DNA of 64,000 bases from Bacillus_I endophytica_A (GTDB lineage: Bacteria > Bacillota > Bacilli > Bacillales > Bacillaceae_H): contig NZ_JALAMS010000054.1 in the NCBI RefSeq assembly GCF_026790145.1, positions 1 through 64,000 of the forward strand, in the 5' to 3' direction. Below are positions 41,672-50,622 of this stretch, piece after piece. Below the pieces are notes generated by a model. That model was given only the letters and a program-made list of their open reading frames with translations. It was not told the DNA's origin and did not search any database. The position numbers and the translations under genes were made by a program. How positions within the stretch are numbered: the stretch's first letter is position 1; every line of letters begins with the position of its first letter.

Positions 41672-42000
41672 GTAGAATATTGGATCATCCTATTCTAGGC
41701 AGTTTAGATAGTAGAGAACGTATTTCTTTTCGGTTTGATGGAGTTACATATGAAGCCTACGAAAATGAAACAATTGCTGCTGCTCTTTTAGCGAACGGAA
41801 TTAGAAAACTCCGTGTTCACGAAGATAGCGGAACACCTAGAGGTATTTATTGCAACATCGGTCATTGCTTGGAGTGTCGTGTAACAGTCAATAATCAAAA
41901 AAACGTCAGAGCTTGCTTAACAACTGTAGAAAAAGACATGATTGTTGAAAGTGGAAAACGTCATCCAAATATTGTGAGAGAAATGGTGGAAAAGCAATGA
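41668..42000 (+). CDS. 2Fe-2S ferredoxin-like subunit (HcnA/LhpF-like small subunit)
   Basis: A 110-residue protein with a plant-ferredoxin-like fold and Cys cluster YCNIGHCLECRV plus VRACLTTV. Equivalent small subunits occur in multi-subunit D-amino acid, sarcosine and hydroxyproline dehydrogenases, where a segment of the same kind is called SoxA-N-like. ATG 41668 overlaps the previous stop by 4 bp and its own stop overlaps the next gene by 4 bp, so the three are produced together. Confidence 0.85.
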   Translation: MSRILDHPILGSLDSRERISFRFDGVTYEAYENETIAAALLANGIRKLRVHEDSGTPRGIYCNIGHCLECRVTVNNQKNVRACLTTVEKDMIVESGKRHPNIVREMVEKQ

Positions 42001-43217
42001 TTGATGTGATTGTAATTGGAGGAGGGCCAGCGGGATTAGCAGGAGCTATTGCGTGTGCGAGCTTTGGTCTCAAAGTAAAAGTTATTGATGAATTTATAAA
42101 GCCAGGTGGCCGTTTGCTTGGACAACTTCATCAAGAACCTTCTGGTGAATGGTGGAATGGCATTAAAGAATCAGAACGACTCCATCAAGAAGCGAAAAGA
42201 TTATCGGTCGATATCTGTTGTGGTGTATCCGTTTATAATTTAGAAAAAGAAGAACACCTATGGAATGTGCATACAAGTTCAGGTACGCTGGAAGCACCAT
42301 TTGTATTAGTAGCCACTGGAGCCGCCGAATACCCTATTCCGCTCCCGGGTTGGACTCTTCCCGGTGTAATGTCGATCGGTGCGGCTCAAGTAATGACGAA
42401 TGTCCACCGCGTCCAAGTCGGCAAAAAAGGGATCATTATCGGAGCAAATATTTTAGCATTTGCGATCTTAAATGAATTACAACTAGCCGGAATTAAGGTT
42501 GATCGAGTGATACTTCCGGAAAAAAGTCCCCTTAGCCAAAAAGCAGGTGAACCAGAGGAGGTTATGAAATCCCTTTTAAACGCAGCTCATCTAGCTCCAT
42601 CGCCATTATTACGCATTGGGAGTCATTTCATGAAAAATGATCGAATGAGAAAAATCGGTTTGAACTTTTATCCCAAAAACGGCATGAAAGTGAACGGGAC
42701 CCCCCTCCAGCTCCGTAAAGCGGCACTTGAAATCATAGGCAAGGATAGGGTGGAAGGAGTTCGTGCCGCTGATATTGATGCTAATGGTAATGTTATTGCT
42801 GGGTCCCAGACGATTTACGAGGCAGATTTTGTCTGTATAGCAGGAGGCTTATATCCGCTGGCAGAGCTTGCTGCTGTGGCTGGTTGTCCATTTCAATACA
42901 TTCCAGAACTTGGCGGCCATGTGCCCCATCATTCAGAGACGATGGAAACCCCTCTTGCTGGGTTATTTGTAGCGGGTAATATCACCGGTATTGAAAGTGG
43001 TAAAATTGCTATGGCCCAAGGAACAACTGCAGGCTTGTCGATTGCCAAATATGCTGGAAAAAAGTCAGAAACAATTGATCAGCAACTACAACAAGCAATA
43101 CAAAATGTTCGCACTGTTCGGAGGCAAGCTACAATCCAATTCAATCCTAAGATTGACAGCGGGAGGAATAAAATGCGGGAGCTATGGGGGAGTCTCTATT
43201 TTTCGACGCAAAGATAG
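41997..43217 (+). CDS. NAD(P)/FAD-dependent oxidoreductase, D-hydroxyproline dehydrogenase subunit
   Basis: A 406-residue pyridine-nucleotide-disulfide-type flavoprotein (HcnB-like). The first Rossmann motif is VIVIGGGPAGLAGAIACASF; the central VLVATGAAEYPIPLPGWTLP and the later GLFVAGNITGIESGKIAMAQ are typical. It lacks the C-terminal BFD-type Cys domain, which is encoded separately at 41399. With the 2Fe-2S proteins and the minus-strand FAD oxidase it can form a heteromeric D-hydroxyproline dehydrogenase that feeds electrons to the respiratory chain. Confidence 0.87.
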   Translation: MIDVIVIGGGPAGLAGAIACASFGLKVKVIDEFIKPGGRLLGQLHQEPSGEWWNGIKESERLHQEAKRLSVDICCGVSVYNLEKEEHLWNVHTSSGTLEAPFVLVATGAAEYPIPLPGWTLPGVMSIGAAQVMTNVHRVQVGKKGIIIGANILAFAILNELQLAGIKVDRVILPEKSPLSQKAGEPEEVMKSLLNAAHLAPSPLLRIGSHFMKNDRMRKIGLNFYPKNGMKVNGTPLQLRKAALEIIGKDRVEGVRAADIDANGNVIAGSQTIYEADFVCIAGGLYPLAELAAVAGCPFQYIPELGGHVPHHSETMETPLAGLFVAGNITGIESGKIAMAQGTTAGLSIAKYAGKKSETIDQQLQQAIQNVRTVRRQATIQFNPKIDSGRNKMRELWGSLYFSTQR

Positions 43218-43249
43218 TTTGATTTATAAATAAACTTTTTACGAGTTTG

Positions 43250-43279
43250 AGCAGAGTTCACCCTAATGGTGAATCTGCT
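43250..43279 (+). terminator. Terminator of the dehydrogenase operon
   Basis: AGCAGAGTTCACC pairs with GGTGAATCTGCT around a short loop, with one mismatch, followed by AATTT. Confidence 0.75.
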
Positions 43280-43350
43280 AATTTAAGTATTTAACTCATC
43301 TTAACTTCACTTAGTATGGCATTTTTACTTCAAATCAAAATTTTTGCATA

Positions 43351-43896
43351 TTAGATAGGATTGGAGGAAACGCATAAAAATTTCACATCGGCATCAGTGT
43401 GGTTAATCCAATTGTGCGGGGTAGTTGAGTCTAAATAAATACAGTCAAGAGGATGTAAATCGTGTTCTTCATCGTCAATAAGGACAGTAAGAGTACCTTC
43501 CAAAACGTAAAGAAACTCTTGGCCTTGATGTGAGTACGAACTTCCTCTATTTTCACCTGGTTTGAGCATAACTAACAAAGGAGCAAAAGGTGGATTTTCT
43601 ATATTTTCAGATAGGTCTTTATAAATAAAGCTACTCGGTCTACTATTTAAATCGCTTAAAGAGTTTCGTATAATGGTCGATTTAGTCTTTTTCTCTGACT
43701 CTGAAAAAAAGTAGCCTGGATTGACATTAAGTGCGTCAGAAATCTTTTTTAATGATTCAAGTGTAATAGATGATTTTAAACGTTCCACTTGTGATAAAAA
43801 ACTGATAGAAAGATTGGTTTTCTCTGATATTTGTTTTAGCGTTAGTTTTCGATCTTTTCGCAATTTTTTTATTTTAGATCCGATTAAATCATCCAT
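43351..43896 (-). CDS. XRE-family regulator with cupin domain
   Basis: A 181-residue protein. The N-terminal 65 residues are a lambda-type HTH (IKKLRKDRKLTLKQISEKTN then LSISFLSQVERLKSSITLES); the C-terminal half is a cupin barrel (YSHQGQEFLYVLEGTLTVLI, DCIYLDSTTPHNW). Such HTH-cupin proteins usually repress amine, amino acid or sugar catabolic genes and bind the effector in the cupin. It is divergent from the DapA-like gene, so it probably controls that gene and the dehydrogenase that follows, separately from the sigma-54 activator. Confidence 0.88.
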   Translation of the reverse strand: MDDLIGSKIKKLRKDRKLTLKQISEKTNLSISFLSQVERLKSSITLESLKKISDALNVNPGYFFSESEKKTKSTIIRNSLSDLNSRPSSFIYKDLSENIENPPFAPLLVMLKPGENRGSSYSHQGQEFLYVLEGTLTVLIDDEEHDLHPLDCIYLDSTTPHNWINHTDADVKFLCVSSNPI

Positions 43897-44364
43897 TCTT
43901 TATACCTCTCTAACATATATGATAAAAAATTGTAGTTTACAATAATATAACTCGTTTTGGTTTGGTAATTAAAGTGTGACTTTAATTTTATTATAATCTT
44001 ATTTTATTCAAAATCAAACAATTGAAAAGGTTTCTTAAGAATACTAAACAAAATAAATAACGATATAGAATGGTTTAAAAATATTCAGAAATTTTAGTTT
44101 ACAAGAAGTAGATTATATGATAAGGTCGATATAAATGAAGTGACACTTCAATTTTTATTAACTAGCACTTTAGAAATAAGATGAGGAGGGATTCGTTAGA
44201 ATATAAATCTTTTGGTTTCAAGAAAGAAGTGCATTTTATTCTTGAATTATTAACTAAAAAAGATCTTTAATGTCCAGTCTCTGCAAGATGAAATCAAAAA
44301 AATAGATAAAACTTTTTTTAAAAAAGCTAAGTCTTTAAGAAATCAGATCAATTAGGAGGAATTT
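43897..44364. other. Divergent promoter region with short remnants
   Basis: A 468-bp AT-rich gap. Around 44181-44350 two short frames look protein-like (LEYKSFGFKKEVHFILELL, then VQSLQDEIKKIDKTFFKKAK) but lie in different frames without a start, suggesting a decayed small gene. No sigma-54 motif was found before the DapA-like gene. Confidence 0.35.
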
Positions 44365-45246
44365 ATGATGGCAAAATTCAATGGAGTTTATGTGGCACTT
44401 GTTACCCCTTTTACGAAAGATTATCAGGTAGATTATGTTAGATTAACAGAACTATGTAATTGGTTAATTGACCAAGGGGTAGACGGACTCGTTCCAGGGG
44501 GATCTTTAGGAGAATATGCTACTCTTACAGCTGAAGAGAGAGCAAAATTAGTAGAAACTGTAATAGAAGCGGCTAATGGTCGAGTGCCTGTTTTAGTTGG
44601 TTCAGGCGCACCGTCAACTGCTCAGTCTGTAAAATGGGTACAGCATGCAAAAGAACATGGTGCAGCAGGTATTATGGCTTTACCTCCAATCAACTATAAA
44701 CCTCTAGAGAATGAAATTATTGAACACTACAAAGCATTATCTGAAGTTGGGCTTCCAATCGTTGCATATAACAATCCAAAAGATTATCCTACGGATTTAA
44801 CTCCTGACTTACTAGCTGAAATTTCGAAGTTCAAAAATGTAGTTGGTGTCAAAGAATTTTCAGGTGATGTACGTCGTATGCAAGAAATCTTAGAAAAAAC
44901 TGATCTTGAAGTAATGGTTGGAGTAGATGATCTTGCTCTTGAAGGAGCTTTAGTTGGAGCTACGGGCTGGATTTCTGGTGTTCCAAATGCCTTACCAAAA
45001 GAAGGTGTAGAATTATTTCATCTAGGAAGAGAAGGGAAAGTAAAGGAAGCACTTAAGCTGTATAAGCACCTTTTACCTCTTTTTCGTTATGATGCTAGTC
45101 CTCAACTAGTTCAATCTATTAAATACATGACGGAACTAGCTGGTAAACCAGTAGGACCTACACGTCCACCTCGTTTACCATTAAGCAAAGAACAGTATCA
45201 AAAAATAGAAGAGGCTTTCCATTATTCTAAGAGATTAACTGTTTGA
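44365..45246 (+). CDS. DapA-family aldolase/deaminase, pyrroline-4-hydroxy-2-carboxylate deaminase type
   Basis: A 293-residue TIM-barrel class I aldolase-fold enzyme of the dihydrodipicolinate synthase family. The Schiff-base Lys163 lies in GVKEFSGD and the proton-relay Tyr135 in VAYNNP; the phosphate-like loop is GGSLGEY. Beside hydroxyproline dehydrogenase genes and an alpha-ketoglutarate semialdehyde dehydrogenase, it most likely deaminates pyrroline-4-hydroxy-2-carboxylate to alpha-ketoglutarate semialdehyde. An AGGAGG ribosome site lies 5 bp before ATG 44365. Confidence 0.9.
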   Translation: MMAKFNGVYVALVTPFTKDYQVDYVRLTELCNWLIDQGVDGLVPGGSLGEYATLTAEERAKLVETVIEAANGRVPVLVGSGAPSTAQSVKWVQHAKEHGAAGIMALPPINYKPLENEIIEHYKALSEVGLPIVAYNNPKDYPTDLTPDLLAEISKFKNVVGVKEFSGDVRRMQEILEKTDLEVMVGVDDLALEGALVGATGWISGVPNALPKEGVELFHLGREGKVKEALKLYKHLLPLFRYDASPQLVQSIKYMTELAGKPVGPTRPPRLPLSKEQYQKIEEAFHYSKRLTV

Positions 45247-45333
45247 TTTTTTTAAAACTATAAAATCTATCTGAATGGGTACAGTGGTCTTTAGTAGGTT
45301 GTACCCATTCTCTATTTTTCAAGAAAGGGTGTT

Positions 45334-46809
45334 ATGATTAGGATGACTGTAAGTACAAAAGTAAAAACATATTTAAATCATATAAATGGTGAATGGGTAA
45401 GTAGCTTAAATGAACAAGTAGAAGCGAGTATCAATCCTGCTAATAAAAACGAAATTGTAGGCTATATTCAAAAATCAATAAAAGGGGATTTAGAAAAAGC
45501 CATTAAAGCAGCGCATGGAGCTAAAAAGTCTTGGAGGAAAATGGGGCAGGCAGAAAGAGGTCAATTTCTATTTAAAGTAGCAAACATTCTTGAGGAAAAT
45601 TTGGATGAGATTGCTGAAACGATGACAAAGGAAATGGGAAAAACGCTTCCCGAAGCAAAGGGAGAAACAGCTAGAGGTGTTGCGATCCTTCGGTACTATG
45701 CTGGTGAAGGGATGAGGAAAGATGGAGACGTTATCCCTTCTTCTGATAAGGATGCTCTTATGTTTACGAGACGAACTCCACTTGGTGTTGTTGGCATTAT
45801 TACCCCTTGGAACTTTCCGGTTGCTATTCCAATTTGGAAGATTGCTCCTGCTCTTGTGTATGGAAATACAGTCGTATTTAAGCCAGCAACCGAAGCAGCA
45901 GTAACAGCTGCAAAAGTAGTAGAATGTTTTGATAGGGCAGGGCTTCCAAAGGGGTTATTGAACTTTATTACAGGTTCTGGATCTGTAATAGGTCAGCAGT
46001 TGATTGATCACCCACTTTTAGACGCTATCACATTTACAGGTTCTGAAAGCGTTGGTGAGAGAGTCGCAAAATCTGCGTCATCACGTGGTATTAAATTTCA
46101 ATTGGAGATGGGGGGGAAAAACCCTGTCATCGTGACAAAAGATGCCAATTTAGATGCAGCAGTTGAAGCAGTAATTAGTGGTGGTTTTCGTTCAACAGGT
46201 CAAAAATGTACAGCATCAAGTCGTGTCATTGTAGAAAATCAAATTTACGATTCATTTGTAGAAAAACTCGTTCAGGAAACAAAAAAAATCACTGTAGGTG
46301 ACGGTCTTAAAGAAGGCATTTGGATGGGACCGTGCGCTAGTGAAAGCCAATTTAATACCGTGAGAAAATATATCGAATTGGGAAAAGAGGAAGGTGCCAC
46401 TCTCATCACTGGTGGAGAGACATTAACTGGTGAAGAATTTGACAAAGGTTTTTATGTAACGCCTGCTATTTTCGGAAACGTACAACCAGAAATGAAAATT
46501 GCTCAAGAAGAAATTTTTGGACCCGTTATTGCCCTTCTTCGAGCAACCGATTTAGAAGAGGCCATTGAAGTTGCCAACAATACAAGGTATGGATTAAGCG
46601 CTTCTATTTTTACATCTAATATTAGTTCTTTACTTGAATTTATTGATGATATTGACGCTGGTCTAGTTCGAATCAATGCGGAAAGCGCAGGGGTAGAACT
46701 TCAAGCGCCATTTGGCGGAATGAAAGCTTCTGGTACTGGCTCACGCGAACAAGGAGAAGCAGCGAAAGAATTCTATACTGCTATTAAAACTGTATTTATT
46801 AAAGGATAA
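45334..46809 (+). CDS. Aldehyde dehydrogenase, alpha-ketoglutarate semialdehyde dehydrogenase type
   Basis: A 491-residue aldehyde dehydrogenase with Asn160 in TPWNFP, Glu258 in FQLEMGGKN and catalytic Cys292 in GQKCTASSR. In the hydroxyproline pathway this enzyme oxidises alpha-ketoglutarate semialdehyde to alpha-ketoglutarate with NAD(P)+, feeding the TCA cycle. It follows the DapA-like gene by 87 bp. ATG 45334 has AAAGGG 4 bp upstream; an in-frame ATG at 45343 is an alternative. Confidence 0.9.
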   Translation: MIRMTVSTKVKTYLNHINGEWVSSLNEQVEASINPANKNEIVGYIQKSIKGDLEKAIKAAHGAKKSWRKMGQAERGQFLFKVANILEENLDEIAETMTKEMGKTLPEAKGETARGVAILRYYAGEGMRKDGDVIPSSDKDALMFTRRTPLGVVGIITPWNFPVAIPIWKIAPALVYGNTVVFKPATEAAVTAAKVVECFDRAGLPKGLLNFITGSGSVIGQQLIDHPLLDAITFTGSESVGERVAKSASSRGIKFQLEMGGKNPVIVTKDANLDAAVEAVISGGFRSTGQKCTASSRVIVENQIYDSFVEKLVQETKKITVGDGLKEGIWMGPCASESQFNTVRKYIELGKEEGATLITGGETLTGEEFDKGFYVTPAIFGNVQPEMKIAQEEIFGPVIALLRATDLEEAIEVANNTRYGLSASIFTSNISSLLEFIDDIDAGLVRINAESAGVELQAPFGGMKASGTGSREQGEAAKEFYTAIKTVFIKG

Positions 46810-46960
46810 ATAAAGCTAGTGGTTCTGGTATAAAGATAATTTCTAAAATATAAATTCACCACCAAATTATAGGTAGTTATAAGGTGAAAACAGTGTATCA
46901 ACGTATTCTTTTTGATTTTAGGTAAAGGCGAGATAAGTACTTGCGTTGGGCACTGAAAGT

Positions 46961-47001
46961 AGGGTGGTACTATAAAAGGATCTTCAAACGAAGATCCTTT
47001 T
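46961..47001 (+). promoter_or_regulatory. T-box-like core with terminator, no downstream gene
   Basis: AGGGTGGTAC (46961-46970) matches the conserved antiterminator box of T-box leaders. It is followed by a perfect terminator: AAAAGGATCTTC (46974-46985) pairs with GAAGATCCTTTT (46990-47001). No plus-strand gene follows; the next gene converges. It is either a decayed T-box leader whose gene was lost, or simply the aldehyde dehydrogenase terminator with a chance match. Confidence 0.45.
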
Positions 47002-47086
47002 GTGATACTTGTTAAATGGATGCCCTCAAAAGACTGCTTCCCCGCTTATATCGAACTTTCGAATATATGCCGGGAGTGACTAGATA

Positions 47087-48292
47087 CTAGACTCCATTAT
47101 TACTATTGAATTCTCTTTTCTTAAGAGTAAGCATAAAGGCTAAAGATAGACAATATAGTGCTGCTAAGTAGGTCATAGCTACTGTCATATCGTAGCTTTG
47201 CAAAATATATCCAACGAGAATTGGTGATAATCCTCCGATTGCTCTACCAAAATTAAAAATTGTGTTCGTGGCCGTACTACGAATATGAACTGGATAATAA
47301 CTGCTTATTAATGCCCCGTACCCAGCAAACATTCCATTTGAAAAGAAACCTACGATTGCCCCGCCAATTAACACTCCTGCACCACCTTCAGCGTACGAAT
47401 ATAAGAATACAGCCGATGCTGAAGCTAAAAGAAAAACTCCAAAAGCATGTTTTGCACCAAATCGATCCATGAATCGTCCAAAGGTCAGCATTCCTACAAT
47501 CATTCCAACAGCTGTACTAATAGTCCAGAGCGCTGAGCCTGAAACAGATAAACCTTGGGATTGTTGAAGCATAGATGGTAGCCAAATCATCAATCCATTA
47601 TAACCTGCAATTTGAACTGTTGCCATAACAACTAAAGTAATGGTTGTTATCGCTGTTCTAGGAGTGTCAAATAGCTGAAGTAAATTGACCTTTTTTGGCT
47701 TGTTGACAACCTTTTCCGTCTTTACTGCTGCTAGCCATTCTGGAGATTCCTTTAAATTTTTCCGAACAATAAAGGCAAAAATAACAGGAAGCACTCCAAT
47801 GATAAACAAGGCTCTCCACCCTAAGGTAGGAAGAATGATGGCACTAAGCAATGCTGCAAGAATAACACCAAATTGAGCACCGACACTTACATAAGAGGAA
47901 GCTCTCCCTTGTTTATTCTTAGGCCAAGCCTCTGCAACAAGAGCCATACCAATTCCATATTCTCCTCCAGCTCCAAGTCCTGCAATAAATCTAAATAAAT
48001 AAACCTGTTCAATATTTGCTGCTAATCCGGTTAAGGCTGTCCCTATTGCAAATAAGATGATTGTATAAGTGAAAATTCGCACCCGGCCAAATTTATCTGC
48101 TAAAATTCCAAAAATGATTCCACCAATAAGCATGCCAATATTTGTGATTGAAGAAATAAATCCGCCTGTTGCTAAATCAATGTTAAAATCTGCTACAATT
48201 AGTGACATGGCAAAAGAGATAAACATGATGTCCATGCCTTCTAATGTTAAACCTGCTACAGATGCCACAACTGTTTTATTACGATACTTCAA
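47087..48292 (-). CDS. MFS transporter, probably for a pyrimidine-related substrate
   Basis: A 401-residue, 12-helix major facilitator of the AAHS/sugar-acid style. Motif A is present after helix 2 (GILADKFGRVRIFT), and RFIAGLGAGGEYGIGMALVA lies near helices 4-5. The 12 helices split around a KPKKVNLLQL loop. The long leader contains a PyrR-type attenuator, which ties its expression to pyrimidine nucleotide level. An orotate-, uracil- or nucleoside-like substrate is therefore a reasonable inference and not proven. Placement beside the hydroxyproline genes may be accidental. Confidence 0.85.
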   Translation of the reverse strand: MKYRNKTVVASVAGLTLEGMDIMFISFAMSLIVADFNIDLATGGFISSITNIGMLIGGIIFGILADKFGRVRIFTYTIILFAIGTALTGLAANIEQVYLFRFIAGLGAGGEYGIGMALVAEAWPKNKQGRASSYVSVGAQFGVILAALLSAIILPTLGWRALFIIGVLPVIFAFIVRKNLKESPEWLAAVKTEKVVNKPKKVNLLQLFDTPRTAITTITLVVMATVQIAGYNGLMIWLPSMLQQSQGLSVSGSALWTISTAVGMIVGMLTFGRFMDRFGAKHAFGVFLLASASAVFLYSYAEGGAGVLIGGAIVGFFSNGMFAGYGALISSYYPVHIRSTATNTIFNFGRAIGGLSPILVGYILQSYDMTVAMTYLAALYCLSLAFMLTLKKREFNSNNGV

Positions 48293-48459
48293 CTTAATCC
48301 ACCCTCCAGTAATATTCTTTGAAGTAAAAGCTCTTTTTGTTTTGAAGGAATGGATTAGAAAACCGATTACAGCATCTTATCCATTCTCTTTTGAAGTCTC
48401 ACAGAACTTCGTTTAAAAGAGGTTTTGAAAATTTTGTATTAAATGTAAACAAAAATAAA

Positions 48460-48560
48460 TGCCCTTCTGTCAAAAGAGGACAAAAGGGCATGGATATGTT
48501 AATAAACAAACATTACTAGATTATCAATCCATCCTTTTCGGCCTCACTGGACCGTATTAA
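48460..48560 (-). promoter_or_regulatory. PyrR-type pyrimidine attenuator
   Basis: Read on the minus strand, the leader has GGTCCAGTGAGGCCG followed by AAAAGGATGG (48531-48553). This matches the PyrR-binding loop, whose core is UCCAGNGAGGCU with a following GAGAAGGAU. It is followed by a terminator hairpin, 12-bp arms (TGCCCTTTTGTC and GACAGAAGGGCA, 48460-48490), then TTTATTTTTG. When UMP/UTP is high, PyrR would stabilise the first hairpin and allow termination before the MFS gene, 168 bp downstream. Confidence 0.78.
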
Positions 48561-48671
48561 AGGCAATATCATATTGTTATTTATACTAGCATGTTAAAAA
48601 ACAAGTTTCAATATAAAGTTTTGACTAACTATTATTAAATAGTATTCTGTCTAGTTGATTTATCCTCCAAT

Positions 48672-48711
48672 CTTTCTAAATATTATGGTGTTGATAAAAA
48701 TATTTAGAAAG
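48672..48711. repeat. Perfect 13-bp inverted repeat
   Basis: CTTTCTAAATATT (48672-48684) is the exact complement of AATATTTAGAAAG (48699-48711) across a 14-nt loop. It lies between the PyrR-type leader and the SMR genes, where I see no coding sequence up to 48974. It has no T tract, so it is not a clear terminator. Confidence 0.6.
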
Positions 48712-48974
48712 TCAGAAAGCTAGAAAATCAGACAAAGTTCCTTTGGCATAATGGATATTTCCAATGTATCTTCATAGAAAAATGTAACTTGTTTTTAAAA
48801 TTAAAAAGAACTTCAAAATAAATGTATTTCTTCTAAAAATAAACCGTCCGAAGCGGTGTTTGTCTCCTTAAGAAATGCTTTTAATATATATTCAAATCTT
48901 AAATAACAGTGGATGCCAATTGATTATAGTGATAAATAACGGGTTTCTTGTGTCGGTATATATTTACACTTTAT

Positions 48975-49289
48975 TCATCCTAACAGTTTTAATCCAATTG
49001 CAGCACATAAAATCATTGAAATAAATAAAATGCGTCGCCATTCTTTTGGTTCTTTGTAGACGAACATTCCAACAAGGGTTGCGCCAACAGTGCCGATTCC
49101 TGTCCAAATCGCATAAGCGGTTCCCATTGGAAGGTCACGCATCGCTAATGAAAGCATTGTAAAACTTAATGCAAAAGAAGCGATAAGAATGAGAAGAGAC
49201 AATACATCTTTTCTAAGGGTAACACGTTTAAGTCCAAACACGCCGAGTACTTCACAAAGACCAGCGACAATTAAAAATCCCCAAGCCAT
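48975..49289 (-). CDS. SMR-family efflux subunit 2 (YvdR/YkkD-like)
   Basis: A 104-residue, four-helix small multidrug resistance protein. The conserved Glu in helix 1 (GLCEVLGVFGLKR) and the YAIWTGIGTVGATLVGMFVY signature in helix 3 are present. Its start overlaps the stop of its partner by 1 bp. Paired SMR genes act as heterodimers (YkkC/YkkD, YvdR/YvdS), exporting cationic compounds or guanidinium-like molecules by proton exchange. Last gene of the TetR operon. Confidence 0.9.
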   Translation of the reverse strand: MAWGFLIVAGLCEVLGVFGLKRVTLRKDVLSLLILIASFALSFTMLSLAMRDLPMGTAYAIWTGIGTVGATLVGMFVYKEPKEWRRILFISMILCAAIGLKLLG

Positions 49290-49633
49290 TATGCATGCTC
49301 TCCTTCCTGTTTATCTTCTTTATCTGTAATTAACTTCAAGCCAATCACGCCCGCTAGTAGCAGAGCAATTAATAATATTTTTGCAATCTGAAAAGGTTCT
49401 CCAAACAATAGCATATCAGATGCTACTGTTCCAGCTGTTCCTAATCCTGTGAAAACAGCATAAACCGTGCCAACCGGCAGATTGTTCGTTGCTTTTAGAA
49501 TGAGCGTGAAGCTCACTATGATCGCTAGAGCCGTTAATAGCCACTCCCAAATGTTTGAAGCATGTTTAAGACCGGTTACCCAACCAACTTCTACAATTCC
49601 TGCTCCAATGACGTATATCCAATCCCTATTCAT
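49289..49633 (-). CDS. SMR-family efflux subunit 1 (YvdS/YkkC-like)
   Basis: A 114-residue, four-helix small multidrug resistance protein, slightly longer than its partner because of a charged tail (DKEDKQEGEHA). The essential Glu of helix 1 is in GAGIVEVGWVTGLKHA and the helix 3 signature is YAVFTGLGTAGTVASDMLLF. It lies 22 bp after the TetR gene and ends at the start of the second subunit. No guanidine riboswitch was found upstream; the TetR regulator probably controls the pair. Confidence 0.9.
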   Translation of the reverse strand: MNRDWIYVIGAGIVEVGWVTGLKHASNIWEWLLTALAIIVSFTLILKATNNLPVGTVYAVFTGLGTAGTVASDMLLFGEPFQIAKILLIALLLAGVIGLKLITDKEDKQEGEHA

Positions 49634-49655
49634 ATTTCATAAAACTCCTTTTATC

Positions 49656-50243
49656 TTATTTCTTTTCATCTGCAAAAACGCCCCTGCAAAAAATGGGCCA
49701 TGCAGCATTCATCCGAAGCATTGCTTTTTCTTCCCATGCAAAAAGCATTTCAATTAAAATACCGTCTACAAGCGTAAGATACGCAATGGAAGCATCCTGT
49801 GGGGATGCAATAATTTCTTCTTGCGGAATTCTTTCAAAACGTTTTCTCAATAATTCTTGAAACGAATCAAGCAGTGGATTTGTTCGATCCATCACTTCTT
49901 TCATTAAAGCTTCCGGGGGAAAGAAAGAATGGCGAAGCAGAAATCCAAAGCTTGGTTCGTCTTGGTAGTTTCGAATGAGAAACAAAGGAAAAGCCTCTAA
50001 TGTTTCTCGCATATTTAGACGATTGTACCGTTCGATAAAATATTGAAATGTTCTTTTTTTTACTTCGCGTTCAGCGAGGGAAAAGACATTCATGAATAAA
50101 TCTTCTTTACTTTTGAAATGCGCATAAATTGAAGGTTTTTTTATGTTAGCATCTTCAGCAATCATTCCTAAGGATGCACCTTCAAATCCATATTTTGAAA
50201 AATGATGAAGGGCAGAAGTAAGAATTAAATTTTTAGAACTCAA
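49656..50243 (-). CDS. TetR/AcrR-family regulator (YvdT-like)
   Basis: A 195-residue repressor. The N-terminal HTH reads ALHHFSKYGFEGASLGMIAE then ANIKKPSIYAHFKSKEDLF; the C-terminal ligand domain has no clear family signature. It starts with TTG 50243 after GAAAGGGG. It is first in the operon with two SMR genes, the same order as B. subtilis yvdT-yvdS-yvdR. A palindrome at 50307-50320 in its promoter is the likely operator. Confidence 0.9.
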   Translation of the reverse strand: MSSKNLILTSALHHFSKYGFEGASLGMIAEDANIKKPSIYAHFKSKEDLFMNVFSLAEREVKKRTFQYFIERYNRLNMRETLEAFPLFLIRNYQDEPSFGFLLRHSFFPPEALMKEVMDRTNPLLDSFQELLRKRFERIPQEEIIASPQDASIAYLTLVDGILIEMLFAWEEKAMLRMNAAWPIFCRGVFADEKK

Positions 50244-50306
50244 AGAAGTTAAACCCCTTTCTTTGGAAGGAAATTTCTAGTATAATACATTCGTATTGTT
50301 TAAAAC

Positions 50307-50320
50307 CTAACGGTCGTTAG
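50307..50320. promoter_or_regulatory. TetR-type operator palindrome
   Basis: CTAACGGTCGTTAG: 6-bp arms CTAACG/CGTTAG around GT, the form typical of TetR/AcrR operators. It lies 64 bp upstream of the TTG start and next to a TATAAT-like box on the minus strand. Confidence 0.78.
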
Positions 50321-50622
50321 TTATTATCTCAAAGGGAAAAGAAGCTGTCAATTTAAGATTTTTAAAATGTAACACTAGCAGCTTTTACAAAGCAGAGATA
50401 AGAAAGGGGCATGATGGGTGGAGAATAATGAAAACTGGAGAAATAACAATAACAGTGATGTAGGTATAGAGAGGAATCTAGGTTAAAACAAAAAAGAGAA
50501 GTTTACGACAAATCTTCTTTCTACGTTTCTTATGTGTAGTGAAGTGCCGATTCATACGAGAAGTTTATCTCTACACTTCTTAAAGAAGGCTGTGGTTTGC
50601 TCAAAATAATATAAAAGGAAGG

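Noticed and set aside
48293..49633. Guanidine (ykkC-type) riboswitch for the SMR pair
   Set aside because: No ACGR-type loops or ykkC core were seen; the pair follows a TetR gene with a clear operator.
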